NCBI GenBank assembly: GCA_028692255.1
Contig: JAQUXS010000003.1
Coordinates: forward strand, 1-64,000
DNA from: Clostridium sp.
Lineage (GTDB): Bacteria; Bacillota; Clostridia; Clostridiales; Clostridiaceae
Direction: 5' to 3'
Length of the DNA stretch: 64,000 bases
The notes beneath the pieces are model-generated. The model was not told the DNA's origin. It ran no database searches and saw only the letters and a list, made by a program, of their open reading frames with translations. The translations under genes were made by a program, and so were the position numbers. Below, piece by piece: positions 1-8,646 of this stretch; the first letter of the stretch is position 1, and each line of letters begins with the position of its first letter.

Positions 1-120
1 AGTCTGATTTAGCTCATCGCTATTATTACTAATTAAATTAAATCCTCTTTCGAAGATCCAAAAGAATTTGCTGGTTTATTTTTCTTATCTCTGTTTAATT
101 TTCAAAGATCACTCGCCGCC
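1..120 (-). promoter_or_regulatory. rRNA operon leader (boxA region) just upstream of an off-window 16S rRNA gene
   Basis: Read on the minus strand, this stretch contains TGATCTTTGAAAATTAAACA (about 92-111), the boxA-like antitermination/processing sequence typical of Firmicute rrn leaders. It ends with GCGATGAGCTAAATCAGACT, which resembles the sequence directly before 16S rRNA in clostridia. The mature 16S gene would begin just left of base 1, so no rRNA is annotated here. This assignment rests on remembered family similarity; the neighbouring sequence would settle it. Confidence 0.72.
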
Positions 121-136
121 ATTAGACAGCTTATAC

Positions 137-165
137 ATAATAACAAATAAATTTCAAAATGTCAA
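137..165 (-). promoter_or_regulatory. rrn promoter P2 (sigma-A type)
   Basis: On the minus strand TTGACA (160-165) and TATTAT (137-142) are separated by 17 bp and lie directly upstream of the boxA leader. This is a near-consensus sigma-A promoter in the expected place for the rRNA operon to the left. Confidence 0.65.
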
Positions 166-216
166 TAACTTTTTTTCAACTTATTTTGTTTTGCCTGTCT
201 TGTAACGACAAATAGT

Positions 217-244
217 ATTCTACCATATATACATATATATGCAA
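217..244 (-). promoter_or_regulatory. rrn promoter P1 (sigma-A type)
   Basis: On the minus strand TTGCAT (239-244) and TAGAAT (217-222) have a 16-bp spacer. With the downstream P2 this gives the tandem promoter arrangement usual for rrn operons. It is weaker than P2. Confidence 0.45.
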
Positions 245-445
245 TGATTATCTTAGATAAAAATTAAATTTATTATGCAATAATCCCTATTTTACTTTAA
301 ATTTCTTCATTGTTCGCATACAGATACACCAGGATTAGTTTTACTTGAATAGACATACTAATCGTCCTTATTCTATGGTTAAATAGATATTGAAGTATTC
401 AATAATGTCAAAAACAAAATAATCCACTGCATATTAATTGTTATA
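245..445. other. AT-rich spacer between tRNA terminator and rrn promoters
   Basis: No ORF, tRNA or convincing hairpin is visible. It is probably the upstream promoter flank of the rRNA operon. Confidence 0.4.
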
Positions 446-486
446 AAAAGAAACTGTTCAAAATTTTATTTTGAACAGTTTCTTTT
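446..486 (-). terminator. Rho-independent terminator after tRNA-Ala
   Basis: A long near-perfect inverted repeat (AAAAGAAACTGTTCAAAA and its complement) sits immediately 3' of the encoded CCA of tRNA-Ala and ends in a T-rich tract on the minus strand. It separates the tRNA pair from the rrn promoters. Confidence 0.85.
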
Positions 487-562
487 TGGTGGAGATAAAG
501 AGATTCGAACTCTTGACCCCCTGCGTGCAAGGCAGGTGCTCTCCCAGCTGAGCTATACCCCC
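487..562 (-). tRNA. tRNA-Ala (anticodon UGC)
   Basis: The minus strand folds as a 76-nt cloverleaf with a GGGGGTA acceptor arm, a GCTCAGCTGGG D arm, anticodon loop CTTGCAC (anticodon TGC), a TTCGAAT T loop and a genomically encoded CCA. It lies 5 bp downstream of the CAU tRNA, and both are upstream of the rRNA operon on the same strand. Confidence 0.95.
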
Positions 563-567
563 ACATA

Positions 568-644
568 TGGTGGACCTTCAGGGACTCGAACCCCAGACCG
601 ACCGGTTATGAGCCGGTTGCTCTAACCAACTGAGCTAAAGATCC
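568..644 (-). tRNA. tRNA with CAU anticodon (probably tRNA-Ile2, lysidine-modified; otherwise tRNA-Met)
   Basis: This is a 77-nt cloverleaf with acceptor GGATCTT/AAGGTCC, anticodon loop CTCATAA and an encoded CCA. The window also has initiator tRNAs (CGCGGGG start) and a distinct elongator-type tRNA-Met (loop TTCATAC) at 17.1 and 17.4 kb. This third CAU type therefore best fits the minor isoleucine tRNA read as k2CAU after TilS modification; tilS is encoded at 12.9-14.3 kb. Anticodon alone cannot separate Ile2 from Met. Confidence 0.9.
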
Positions 645-685
645 ATATATACAATAGCTTTTTTAAAAGCTATTACAGTAAATAA

Positions 686-714
686 TTATATATATATTAA
701 TACATTTTGTCAAT
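686..714 (-). promoter_or_regulatory. Putative promoter of the CAU-tRNA/tRNA-Ala unit
   Basis: TTGACA (709-714, minus) is followed after about 15-17 bp by TATAAT/TAATTA-like sequence in an AT run. The -35 element is perfect but the -10 is ambiguous. Confidence 0.45.
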
Positions 715-858
715 AACTTTATAAATAATTTTGCAAATAAAAAATATCCTAAAATACTACAGAAAATCTGAAGGTTCTCTTTATATTGTATATATATTAC
801 ACATAAAGAAACCCAACAAACTTTTCTATATAGGAACATATTTTCCCTATCTATTTTA

Positions 859-2238
859 TTACTTCATTGATTTTACTATATCTTTAAATTCGTTACCTCT
901 AGCCTCAAAATTAGGGAATAAATCAAAACTTGCACAAGCTGGTGATAATGTTACTATATCTCCCTTTTGTGATTCTCTTCTAGCTATAGATGCAGCCTCT
1001 TCTAAATCAGTTGCTCTAAAAATAGGAATATTTATATTTTTTTCACTTATTACTTTTTTAAATGCATCCTCAATTTTTTCTCTAGTATTTCCCATTACAA
1101 TTAATTTTTTTACAAGTTTATATCCTTTTTGTGCTAATGGCTCCAAAGGTATTTTTTTATCATATCCACCTGCAATTAAAATAACTGGTCTATCAAAAGC
1201 ATTTAAACTTGCAAGAGTTCTTGTTGGACTTGTTGCTATAGAATCATTATAATATTTTACCCCTTCTAATTCTCTTATAAATTCTGACCTATGTTCTACC
1301 CCATTAAAATTAACTGCAACTTTTTTCATGCTCTCTAAGCTAGCATCATTTACTGTTGCACAAAATGCAGCAAGGTAATTTTGTACATTATGCATTCCCT
1401 TTATAACTATATCATCTTTGTTGCAAACAAATTTTCCTGATACATATAATTTCCCGTACTCATAATAAGCACCATTATTAACTTTATGATCACTACTGAA
1501 AGTCATAACCTTACCACATGGTTCATTTACCATAGAGTTAGTTATATCATTATCTTCATTTAAAATTGTTATGTCATTTTTGCATTGATATTTAAATATG
1601 TTCTTTTTTGCATCTATATACTCATTCATATCTTTATGAACATTAAGGTGATTTGGACTTAAGTTTGTTATTATAGCAATTTCAGGGGATACATTCATTG
1701 TCATAAGCTGAAAACTAGAAAGTTCAAGTACAACCCTATCATCTTTTCCTATTTGTTCTATATTTGAAAATAATGGAGTACCTATATTTCCTCCAACCCA
1801 TGTTTTATATCCTTCTTCTTTTAATATATTATATATAATAGTTGTAGTAGTGGTCTTTCCATCACTTCCTGTAACACCTATTATCTTGGCAGGACAATAT
1901 TTAACAAACTCCTCCATCTCAGAAGTAATGTAAGTTCCTTCTTCTCTTGCCTTTACAAATGCTGGGCTGTCTATTCTCATTGATGGTGTCTTAAATATTA
2001 CATCAAAACCATTTAACTTATCTAAATAGTTCTCTCCAACTATTAACTTTACACCAAGCTTTTCAAGTTCATCTCCAGTGCTTCCAATCTCACTTCTCTC
2101 TTTTTTGTCAAAAGCTGAAATATTTGCACCTAGTTTTAAAAGATATTTAATTAATGGTCTATTGCTTATTCCTATGCCAACTACGGCTGTTTTTTTGTTT
2201 TCTATAAAATTTTTGAATTCATCAAAATTATTTTTCAT
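859..2238 (-). CDS. murD: UDP-N-acetylmuramoylalanine--D-glutamate ligase
   Basis: MurD is the cytoplasmic, ATP-dependent ligase that adds D-glutamate to UDP-MurNAc-L-Ala in peptidoglycan precursor synthesis. The 459-residue length is normal. An N-terminal Rossmann-like segment ([11 protein letters not shown], about 18-28) precedes the Mur-ligase P-loop [13 protein letters not shown] (about 121-133). The central region has the SSFQL and [10 protein letters not shown] motifs, and the C-terminal domain carries [10 protein letters not shown] and GGYDKKIP. It is the last protein gene before the rrn-associated tRNAs and stands alone, separated from glyS by 390 bp holding a candidate small RNA. murC lies 35 kb away and murI at 57 kb, so the Mur genes are not clustered here. 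The antisense ORF at 731-1252 is a shadow. Confidence 0.96.
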   Translation of the reverse strand: MKNNFDEFKNFIENKKTAVVGIGISNRPLIKYLLKLGANISAFDKKERSEIGSTGDELEKLGVKLIVGENYLDKLNGFDVIFKTPSMRIDSPAFVKAREEGTYITSEMEEFVKYCPAKIIGVTGSDGKTTTTTIIYNILKEEGYKTWVGGNIGTPLFSNIEQIGKDDRVVLELSSFQLMTMNVSPEIAIITNLSPNHLNVHKDMNEYIDAKKNIFKYQCKNDITILNEDNDITNSMVNEPCGKVMTFSSDHKVNNGAYYEYGKLYVSGKFVCNKDDIVIKGMHNVQNYLAAFCATVNDASLESMKKVAVNFNGVEHRSEFIRELEGVKYYNDSIATSPTRTLASLNAFDRPVILIAGGYDKKIPLEPLAQKGYKLVKKLIVMGNTREKIEDAFKKVISEKNINIPIFRATDLEEAASIARRESQKGDIVTLSPACASFDLFPNFEARGNEFKDIVKSMK

Positions 2239-2384
2239 ATTTCATGTTTACCCCCAAATATTTTATATTTTATTTATTAATTATAACACTTTGCTGTAAT
2301 TAATAAACAAATACAACCATATAATTTCACATTTTGTAACATAACCATTACAAATTAAAAGTTTTAAAATTTTACTGCATGTCC

Positions 2385-2414
2385 TTGCAAACAACTATTG
2401 TCCTATGCTATACT
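2385..2414 (+). promoter_or_regulatory. Extended -10 promoter for candidate small RNA
   Basis: TTGCAA (2385-2390), an 18-bp spacer and TATACT (2409-2414) preceded by TGC (extended -10). No plus-strand protein gene follows, but a strong hairpin-T tract lies about 80 bp downstream. Confidence 0.5.
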
Positions 2415-2420
2415 AATAAA

Positions 2421-2530
2421 GTGCCGTAAGGAAAACATTAATATAATTCCCCAAGTTTTAATTAAACATATAACATATCCCCATGATTAAACCCTAAATT
2501 AGCTGAATGATTATTCAGCTAATTTTTTTA
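2421..2530 (+). ncRNA. Candidate small RNA (about 110 nt)
   Basis: Direct sequence evidence is an extended -10 promoter ending at 2414, no ORF of useful length, and a perfect 13-bp stem with a 4-nt loop followed by seven Ts (2496-2529). The body has three short C-rich tracts (2449-2452, 2479-2482, 2492-2494) in AT-rich, weakly structured sequence. That layout is common in Gram-positive trans-acting small RNAs that pair with G-rich ribosome sites. No family could be named. The alternative is an unrelated promoter plus a terminator serving the minus strand. Confidence 0.45.
2496..2529 (+). terminator. Rho-independent terminator of candidate small RNA
   Basis: The stem AAATTAGCTGAAT/ATTCAGCTAATTT with a GATT loop is followed by a T run on the plus strand. 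The opposite strand lacks a good T run, so polarity favours the plus strand. Confidence 0.7.
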
Positions 2531-2581
2531 TACTTTTTTAGTTAAAAACATGTCTACAATTATAAAAGAGATTCCAAGCAT
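2528..2581 (-). CDS. Possible 17-residue small ORF downstream of glyS
   Basis: An ATG at 2581 opens a 17-codon frame (MLGISFIIVDMFLTKKV). It is preceded at a normal distance by a strong AAAGGAGG site, which is unusual in a stretch with no other minus-strand gene. The frame ends inside the T tract of the opposing small-RNA terminator. It is too short for coding statistics, and the ribosome site is the only support. It could be a chance purine run. Confidence 0.22.
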   Translation of the reverse strand: MLGISFIIVDMFLTKKV

Positions 2582-2628
2582 CAGCCTAGAACCTCCTTTA
2601 TTTACACCTAAATGTAAGTTTCACTTTA

Positions 2629-4023
2629 TTATTTTACTTGAATCTTTTCATATAGGAATTTATCTATTTCGTCTATCTTTATTCTAACTTGATCCATTGT
2701 ATCTCTATCTCTTACAGTTACAGTTTCATCTTCAAGAGTGTCAAAGTCTACAGTTATACAGTATGGAGTTCCTGCTTCGTCTTCTCTTCTATATCTTTTT
2801 CCTATACTTCCTGCTTCATCATAATCTATATTGTATTTTTCACTTAATTTATCATATACTTCTAGTGCCTTGTCTTTTAATTTCTTGCTTAGTGGAAGTA
2901 CTGCTGCCTTATAAGGAGCTAATGCTGGGTGAAGGTGAAGTACATTTCTAGTTTCTCCATTTTCAAGTTCTTCTTCATCATAAGCATCTACTAAAAATGC
3001 AAGGGTAACTCTATCTGCACCAAGTGAAGGTTCAATTACATATGGTATATACTTTTCATGCGTTTCAGGATCCATATAACTTAAATCCTGTCCTGAATGC
3101 TCACTGTGTCTTCCAAGATCATAATCAGTTCTATCAGCTATTCCCCAAAGCTCACCCCAACCAAATGGGAATTTATATTCCAAATCACAAGTTGCTTTAC
3201 TATAAAAAATAAGTTCTTCTTTTGCGTGGTTTCTTTCTCTTATATTTTCATCATTAATTCCTAAACTCTTAAGGAAATTATGGCTGTAATTTTTCCAGTA
3301 TTCAAACCACTGCATGTCAGTACCTGGTTTACAGAAAAATTCAAGTTCCATCTGTTCAAATTCTCTTGTTCTGAAAGTAAAGTTTCCTGGTGTTATTTCG
3401 TTTCTGAAAGCTTTACCAATTTGTCCTATTCCAAATGGCACTTTCTTTCTTGATGTTCTTTGAACATTTTTAAAGTTTACAAATATACCTTGAGCAGTTT
3501 CTGGTCTTAAATATACTTCTGATTTTGCATCTTCTGTTACACCTTGAAAAGTTTTAAACATCAAATTAAAGTTTCTTATCTCTGTAAAATTATTTTTACC
3601 GCAATTAGGACATACTATATTGTGGTCTTTTATATAAGACTCTAATTTTTCATTTGACCATCCATCTGCGCTGGCATTTTCATCTCCATGTTCAGTCATG
3701 TAGTTTTCAATTACTTTATCTGCTCTAAATCTTGTTTTACATTCTTTACAATCCATTAATGGATCAGAAAATCCGCCTACATGTCCTGTGGCAACCCATA
3801 CTTCTCTATTCATAAGTATTGAACTATCAATACCAACATTATAGTGGTTTTCCTGTACAAACTTTTTCCACCATAATTTTTTTACATTATTTTTAAGTTC
3901 TGATCCAAGAGGGCCGTAATCCCATGAGTTTGCAAGTCCTCCATAAATTTCAGATCCTGGAAATATAAATCCTCTATTTTTAGCAAGTGATACTACTTTT
4001 TCCATCGTTTTTTTAAAAGCCAT
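2629..4023 (-). CDS. glyS: Glycyl-tRNA synthetase (single-chain, dimeric type)
   Basis: This enzyme charges tRNA-Gly with glycine in the cytoplasm. The 464-residue protein is the alpha2 class II form (eukaryote/archaea-like, frequent in Firmicutes), not the GlyQ/GlyS tetramer. Visible features are the N-terminal [20 protein letters not shown], the zinc-like C-x2-C pairs (CKEC, CPNC), class II motif 2 (FRNEITP then [14 protein letters not shown]) and a C-terminal anticodon-binding domain starting near [23 protein letters not shown] precedes the ATG. A T-box leader with a GGA specifier lies immediately upstream, so expression should rise when uncharged tRNA-Gly accumulates. Confidence 0.97.
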   Translation of the reverse strand: MAFKKTMEKVVSLAKNRGFIFPGSEIYGGLANSWDYGPLGSELKNNVKKLWWKKFVQENHYNVGIDSSILMNREVWVATGHVGGFSDPLMDCKECKTRFRADKVIENYMTEHGDENASADGWSNEKLESYIKDHNIVCPNCGKNNFTEIRNFNLMFKTFQGVTEDAKSEVYLRPETAQGIFVNFKNVQRTSRKKVPFGIGQIGKAFRNEITPGNFTFRTREFEQMELEFFCKPGTDMQWFEYWKNYSHNFLKSLGINDENIRERNHAKEELIFYSKATCDLEYKFPFGWGELWGIADRTDYDLGRHSEHSGQDLSYMDPETHEKYIPYVIEPSLGADRVTLAFLVDAYDEEELENGETRNVLHLHPALAPYKAAVLPLSKKLKDKALEVYDKLSEKYNIDYDEAGSIGKRYRREDEAGTPYCITVDFDTLEDETVTVRDRDTMDQVRIKIDEIDKFLYEKIQVK

Positions 4024-4054
4024 ATTTGTATCCTCCTATATTTATAAATTTATA

Positions 4055-4245
4055 TAAAAAAAAGGCCAATACCTTAAGGGACGAAAGTTACTTCCGCGGT
4101 TCCACCCTTATTGGCATTAGCCCTACTTTATCTTGTTTACACTCAAAAGTTCCTTTTACTTATAAAATCTAACTGTTTCCACCAAGCACAGCCTCTCTTT
4201 GAGATTTTAAAAGTTACTTTTCTCTATCATCATGTAATATATTAA
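4055..4245 (-). promoter_or_regulatory. T-box riboswitch (tRNA-Gly responsive) controlling glyS
   Basis: The minus-strand leader carries the T-box core AGGGTGGAACCGCGG (4093-4109) within a terminator/antiterminator region. The terminator stem pairs GCCAATA with TATTGGC and runs into Ts at about 4055-4062. Upstream, Stem I has AAAAGT pairing with ACTTTT around a bulge holding the triplet GGA (4151-4153) followed by A. That is the position of the specifier codon, and GGA is a glycine codon. Known T-box logic predicts that uncharged tRNA-Gly(UCC) favours read-through. Confidence 0.93.
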
Positions 4246-4281
4246 ATTCTGCTTAAGTTAATTCTTATCAAAAAATAAAAA

Positions 4282-4356
4282 TGGCTCCGCGAAAAGGATT
4301 CGAACCTTCAACCTATCGGTTAACAGCCGAGTGCTCCACCGTTGAGCTATCGCGGA
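4282..4356 (-). tRNA. tRNA-Asn (anticodon GUU)
   Basis: A 75-nt cloverleaf begins TCCGCGATAGCTCAACGG, has anticodon loop CTGTTAA (GTT), a GGTTCGAATCC T arm and encoded CCA. It stands alone between lysS and the glyS T-box leader. Confidence 0.95.
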
Positions 4357-4527
4357 ATGACTACAATATCTATTATAGTGATTTTCATACAAAAAGCAAT
4401 AGTTTTTTGAAAAATTATTTATATTAAAATAAAAATCTTAATACTTTGTGTAAAAAAATAGCCAATCCCCAATAAATACATAATTGCAATGCAATTAATA
4501 TAAATTGTAAACTGACCATTAATTATC

Positions 4528-6063
4528 TTAAAGAGGTTTCATTGTTGGGAATAAAATTACATCTCTTATAGAATATGAATTTGTAAGGAACATTACAAGT
4601 CTATCTATTCCCATTCCCATTCCACCTGTTGGAGGCATACCTATTTCAAGAGCATTTAAGAAATCTTCATCCATCATGTAAGCTTCATCGTCTCCAAGTT
4701 CTCTTTCACGAAGCTGCTGCATAAATCTTTCTCTCTGCACAATAGGGTCATTTAATTCAGAATATGCATTACATAATTCTCTTCCATATGCAAAGCCTTC
4801 AAATCTTTCAGTTAGTTTATCATTTCCTCTCTTCTTCTTAGTAAGAGGTGAAACTTCAACTGGATAATCATATATGAAAGTAGGTTGCATTAACTTTTCT
4901 TCGCAGAAAGCTTCGAAGAATTCATTTAATAAATCACCTCTAGTACAGTCTTTCATTTCCTTCTTTGGAGTTATACCTTTTTCAGCTGCTATCTTTCTAG
5001 CATCTTCATCTGTTTCAATAGCATTAAAGTCAACACCAGAATACTGTTTTACAGCATCTGTCATCGTAAGTCTTCTCCATGGTGGAGCAAAATCTATTTC
5101 TGCATCCTGATAAGTTACTTTTGTTGTACCAAGCACTTTTTCACATACATAAGCAACCATATTTTCAGTTATTTCCATCATATCATTATAATCTGCATAA
5201 GCTTCATATAGTTCTATTGATGTATATTCAGGATTATGTCTTATATCTGTACCTTCATTTCTGAAGTTCTTTCCTATTTCATATACTTTTTCAAAACCAC
5301 CTACTATTAATCTCTTAAGATATAACTCAGTTGCTATTCTAAGGTACATATCTATATTAAGAGCATTGTGATGTGTTTCAAATGGCTTTGCTGCAGCTCC
5401 CCCTGCTATTGGTGAAAGGATTGGAGTTTCAACTTCTAAGAAATCCTTATTGTCCAAGAATTCTCTTATAGTTCTTATTATTGATGTTCTCTTTAAAAAT
5501 GTATCTCTTACTTCTTGATTTATTATAAGATCAACATATCTTTCCCTGTATTTTAAATCAGGATCTTTAAGTCCATGAAATTTTTCTGGAAGAGGTTTAA
5601 GGGATTTTGCAATAAGTTCAAAATCTGTTATATGAACAGTTATTTCACCTGTCTTTGTTTTAAATACTCTTCCTGTTATTGCTACAAAATCACCAAGATC
5701 AAGAGTTTTGTAGAATTTTAATTTTTCTTCTCCTACATCATCTATTTTAATATACATCTGCATTTTGCCGTATCTATCAAATAAATCTGAGAAGCCAGCT
5801 TTTCCATGTACTCTTTTAGACATAAGTCTTCCAGCTATCTTAACAGTTTTGCCTTCAAGTTCATCATAATTATCTGATATTTGCTTAGAAGTGTGAGTTC
5901 TTTCAACTTTATAAACATCAAAAGGATCCTGTCCTTTTTCCTGAAGTTCAGCAAGTTTGTCTCTTCTTTCCTTCAGTAAATTATTCATTTCCTTTTCAGC
6001 TTTTTCAGCCATTCTCTTAGCTTTAATTTGTTCTTTTGTCAATTGCTTTCCTTCATTTGACAT
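4528..6063 (-). CDS. lysS: Lysyl-tRNA synthetase (class II)
   Basis: LysS charges tRNA-Lys. The 511 residues cover a basic, lysine/glutamate-rich N-terminal helix (1-45, slightly longer than usual), an OB-fold anticodon-binding domain (about 70-170) and a class II catalytic core. The core shows motif 2 [23 protein letters not shown] and a C-terminal motif 3 region [22 protein letters not shown] precedes the ATG. It lies 16 bp downstream of greA on the same strand, so greA-lysS is probably an operon, the order found in many Firmicutes. Confidence 0.97.
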   Translation of the reverse strand: MSNEGKQLTKEQIKAKRMAEKAEKEMNNLLKERRDKLAELQEKGQDPFDVYKVERTHTSKQISDNYDELEGKTVKIAGRLMSKRVHGKAGFSDLFDRYGKMQMYIKIDDVGEEKLKFYKTLDLGDFVAITGRVFKTKTGEITVHITDFELIAKSLKPLPEKFHGLKDPDLKYRERYVDLIINQEVRDTFLKRTSIIRTIREFLDNKDFLEVETPILSPIAGGAAAKPFETHHNALNIDMYLRIATELYLKRLIVGGFEKVYEIGKNFRNEGTDIRHNPEYTSIELYEAYADYNDMMEITENMVAYVCEKVLGTTKVTYQDAEIDFAPPWRRLTMTDAVKQYSGVDFNAIETDEDARKIAAEKGITPKKEMKDCTRGDLLNEFFEAFCEEKLMQPTFIYDYPVEVSPLTKKKRGNDKLTERFEGFAYGRELCNAYSELNDPIVQRERFMQQLRERELGDDEAYMMDEDFLNALEIGMPPTGGMGMGIDRLVMFLTNSYSIRDVILFPTMKPL

Positions 6064-6079
6064 TTTCTAACCTCCAGTG

Positions 6080-6559
6080 TTATCTTGTTACATTTAGTAT
6101 TTCAAACTTGCTTACTCCATCTGGTACTTGAACCTCTACAATGTCTCCTGTTTTCTTGCCTATTAGTGCACTTCCAATAGGTGACTCGTTAGAAATTTTA
6201 TTTTCAATAGGGCTAACCTCAGCAGATCCCACTATTTTAAATTCAACTTCTTCATCAAATTCATAATCTTTTACTTTGACAACAGAGCCAACATTTACAA
6301 TGTCTTTTTCAATTTCTGATTCATCTACTATCTTAGCATTTTTAAGCATATTTTCAAGTTGTATAATTCTTCCTTCAAGAAAAGCCTGATCGTTCTTAGC
6401 TTCATCATATTCTGAGTTTTCACTTAAATCCCCAAAAGACAATGCAACCTTTATTTTTTCTGTAACTTCTTTTCTTCTTGTAGTTTTAAGATATTCAAGT
6501 TCATTCTCTAATTTTTTCATTCCCTCATAGGTCATAACATATTTCTTTGATTCGCTCAT
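6080..6559 (-). CDS. greA: Transcription elongation factor GreA
   Basis: GreA rescues backtracked RNA polymerase by stimulating cleavage of the transcript 3' end. The N-terminal coiled coil ([17 protein letters not shown]...) carries the tip region [12 protein letters not shown], whose acidic residues act in the RNAP secondary channel. The C-terminal FKBP-like domain includes [14 protein letters not shown]. The ORF track begins eight codons upstream, but the ATG at 6559 (MSESKK) has AAGGGGAG at proper spacing and gives 159 residues, the family length. lysS follows directly. Confidence 0.95.
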   Translation of the reverse strand: MSESKKYVMTYEGMKKLENELEYLKTTRRKEVTEKIKVALSFGDLSENSEYDEAKNDQAFLEGRIIQLENMLKNAKIVDESEIEKDIVNVGSVVKVKDYEFDEEVEFKIVGSAEVSPIENKISNESPIGSALIGKKTGDIVEVQVPDGVSKFEILNVTR

Positions 6560-6780
6560 ATTATATCTCCCCTTCTTAAACATATAATAATGCCCATAAG
6601 CAATAATATATACACATATAAATAAAAATAACGACCACTATAATCTCCTTCTATATGTAGTCATTTACGTAATTATAAAACAGCCTATTTATGTTGTCAA
6701 TATTTATTGCAAACTATGTGCAGCTAACTTTTATATAATTATATTGTAATATACATCCATATAATGCTATTAATATTTAT

Positions 6781-7749
6781 TTATTTTTCACAAAATTCAT
6801 CTCTGTAATTAGTGAGAATTTCAATTACCTTTTCACTGCTATCTTCACAATTCACAGCATTTCTTATATATGCTGAATTCTTAATTCCTTTTATATACCA
6901 GGATATATGTTTTCTCATTTCCCTGACAGCTCTTTCACCATAGAAATCAAATGCAAGTTTGAAATGTTCTATACAAACATCTACTATTTCATAAGATGAT
7001 GGAAATTTAACTTCCTCGCCATTTAATTTTTGTTGTATCTGTTTAAAAAGCCATGGATTCCCCCTTGCTCCTCTTGCAATCATTATCCCATCACAATTTG
7101 TTTTCTGTTTCATTTCAAAAGCATCTTCTGTAGAAAAAACATCTCCATTTCCTATAACAGGGATTAAAACAGCATCTTTTACTGATTTTATTATGTTCCA
7201 ATCAGCTTTTCCTTCGTACATCTGCTGTCTAGTTCTACCATGCACAGCTATAGCATCAGCACCAGCATCTTCTATAACTTTTGCAAACTCCACTGCATTT
7301 ATATGCTCTTCATCAAATCCTTTTCTAAATTTTACAGTTACAGGCTTTTTAGAAGCTTTTTTTACTTCCTGCACAATATCATGTGCAAGCTTTGGATTTT
7401 TCATAAGTGCAGATCCATCACCATTTTTTACTATTTTAGGTGCAGGACATCCCATATTTATATCCACTAAACATATATCATCATTATCATTAAAGTGGTC
7501 ACATGCCTTTGCCATTACATATGGATCACTTCCAAAGATCTGTACAGCTGCTGGTACTTCATATGGAGATGTTATAAGCATATCTTCTGTTTTTTCATTA
7601 TCATAATAAAGGGCTTTTGCACTTACCATCTCAGTATATACAAGGCCACACCCCATTTTTTTACATATGCTTCTGAATATAGTATCAGTTACTCCTGCCA
7701 TAGGTGCTAAAAAAACATTGTTGTTAAACTTTAAATTGGCTATATCCAT
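6781..7749 (-). CDS. dusB: tRNA-dihydrouridine synthase, DusB type
   Basis: This FMN/NADPH-dependent enzyme reduces uridines in the tRNA D loop. The 322-residue TIM-barrel protein has LAPMAGVTD near the N terminus, DINMGCPAPKI with the catalytic cysteine, VKFRKGFD, AVHGRTRQQMYEGKADW and IGNGDVFS, all in family order. It starts 8 bp after coaX ends; coaX-dusB coupling close to lysS is common in Firmicutes. Confidence 0.96.
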   Translation of the reverse strand: MDIANLKFNNNVFLAPMAGVTDTIFRSICKKMGCGLVYTEMVSAKALYYDNEKTEDMLITSPYEVPAAVQIFGSDPYVMAKACDHFNDNDDICLVDINMGCPAPKIVKNGDGSALMKNPKLAHDIVQEVKKASKKPVTVKFRKGFDEEHINAVEFAKVIEDAGADAIAVHGRTRQQMYEGKADWNIIKSVKDAVLIPVIGNGDVFSTEDAFEMKQKTNCDGIMIARGARGNPWLFKQIQQKLNGEEVKFPSSYEIVDVCIEHFKLAFDFYGERAVREMRKHISWYIKGIKNSAYIRNAVNCEDSSEKVIEILTNYRDEFCEK

Positions 7750-7757
7750 GATATCAC

Positions 7758-8537
7758 CTACTTTTTGTTCTTTTCATATATTATTCTAAGTCCCTCCAAA
7801 GTCAAAAATGGATGAATAGCATCAACATATTTTGACTCTTCACTTATCAGCTTTGCAAGACCACCTGTTGCTACTACAAATACATTCTTTTCCCCTATGC
7901 TTTCCATTTCACTTTTCATTTTTCTTACAATATACTCAACCTGACCTATGTATCCATATACAATACCTGCTTGCATACTTGTTACTGTGTTTTTACATAT
8001 AGTGGTGTTAGGTTTTAAGAGTTCAACTCTTGGAAGCTTTGCTGCCCTTTGGAAAAGAGCATCTGAAGCAATTTTTATTCCTGGACATATTGAACCACCT
8101 AAATAATCTCCATTTTGCCTTATAGCACAAAATGTAGTTGCTGTTCCAAAATCAATTACTATTAAAGGTTTTTTATATATTTCATGGGCTGCTACAGCAT
8201 TCACGATTCTATCTGCACCAACTTCTCTTGGATTGTCATATTTTATATTTATACCTGTCTTCACACCTGGTCCAACAACTATAGGTAATATTTTAAAATA
8301 TTTTCTCACCATGTGTTCTAAAGAATACATTATATTTGGAACAACAGAAGACATTATTACTCCTTCTATTGCATCTATTTTTATATCTGCAAGTTTAAAT
8401 AAATTTACAAATTGTATTCCATACTCATCTGCTGACCTTATGGTTTGAGTTGAAAGCCGCCACTCAGAAATAAGTTCTGTACCTCTATATACACCAACAA
8501 CAATATTACTATTTCCAACATCAAGAACTAATATCAC
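7758..8537 (-). CDS. coaX: Type III pantothenate kinase
   Basis: CoaX phosphorylates pantothenate in the first step of coenzyme A synthesis. Motifs are [15 protein letters not shown] (ATPase-fold phosphate loop), [25 protein letters not shown] and [16 protein letters not shown]. The ORF track extends to 8585, but type III kinases begin with M-ILVLDVGN. The GTG at 8537 gives that start with an AAGGGG site upstream and 259 residues, the usual length, so I use it. It is co-directional with dusB and separate from fhs. Confidence 0.93.
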   Translation of the reverse strand: MILVLDVGNSNIVVGVYRGTELISEWRLSTQTIRSADEYGIQFVNLFKLADIKIDAIEGVIMSSVVPNIMYSLEHMVRKYFKILPIVVGPGVKTGINIKYDNPREVGADRIVNAVAAHEIYKKPLIVIDFGTATTFCAIRQNGDYLGGSICPGIKIASDALFQRAAKLPRVELLKPNTTICKNTVTSMQAGIVYGYIGQVEYIVRKMKSEMESIGEKNVFVVATGGLAKLISEESKYVDAIHPFLTLEGLRIIYEKNKK

Positions 8538-8646
8538 AGGTAACCCACCCCTTAAAAAATCATAAGAGCGGCTTTTTAAAGCCACCCTTCATGAATAATT
8601 AAAATATAATAATTTTATTTTAACAATTTAAGTTTGTTTGGTCAAG

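Noticed and set aside
1-120. 16S rRNA gene fragment
   Set aside because: The sequence is the leader; mature 16S sequence (GAGTTTGATC...) is not within the window.
653-674. AATAGCTTTTTTAAAAGCTATT palindrome as murD terminator
   Set aside because: The stem is almost all A/T and lies about 185 bp from murD, right next to the tRNA; too weak to support.
731-1252. Plus-strand ORF of 173 codons
   Set aside because: Antisense shadow of murD; no ribosome site, and the composition mirrors the real gene.
6560-6583. Eight-residue N-terminal extension of GreA in the ORF track
   Set aside because: The upstream residues overlap the AAGGGGAG ribosome site of the ATG at 6559 and do not belong to the GreA family.
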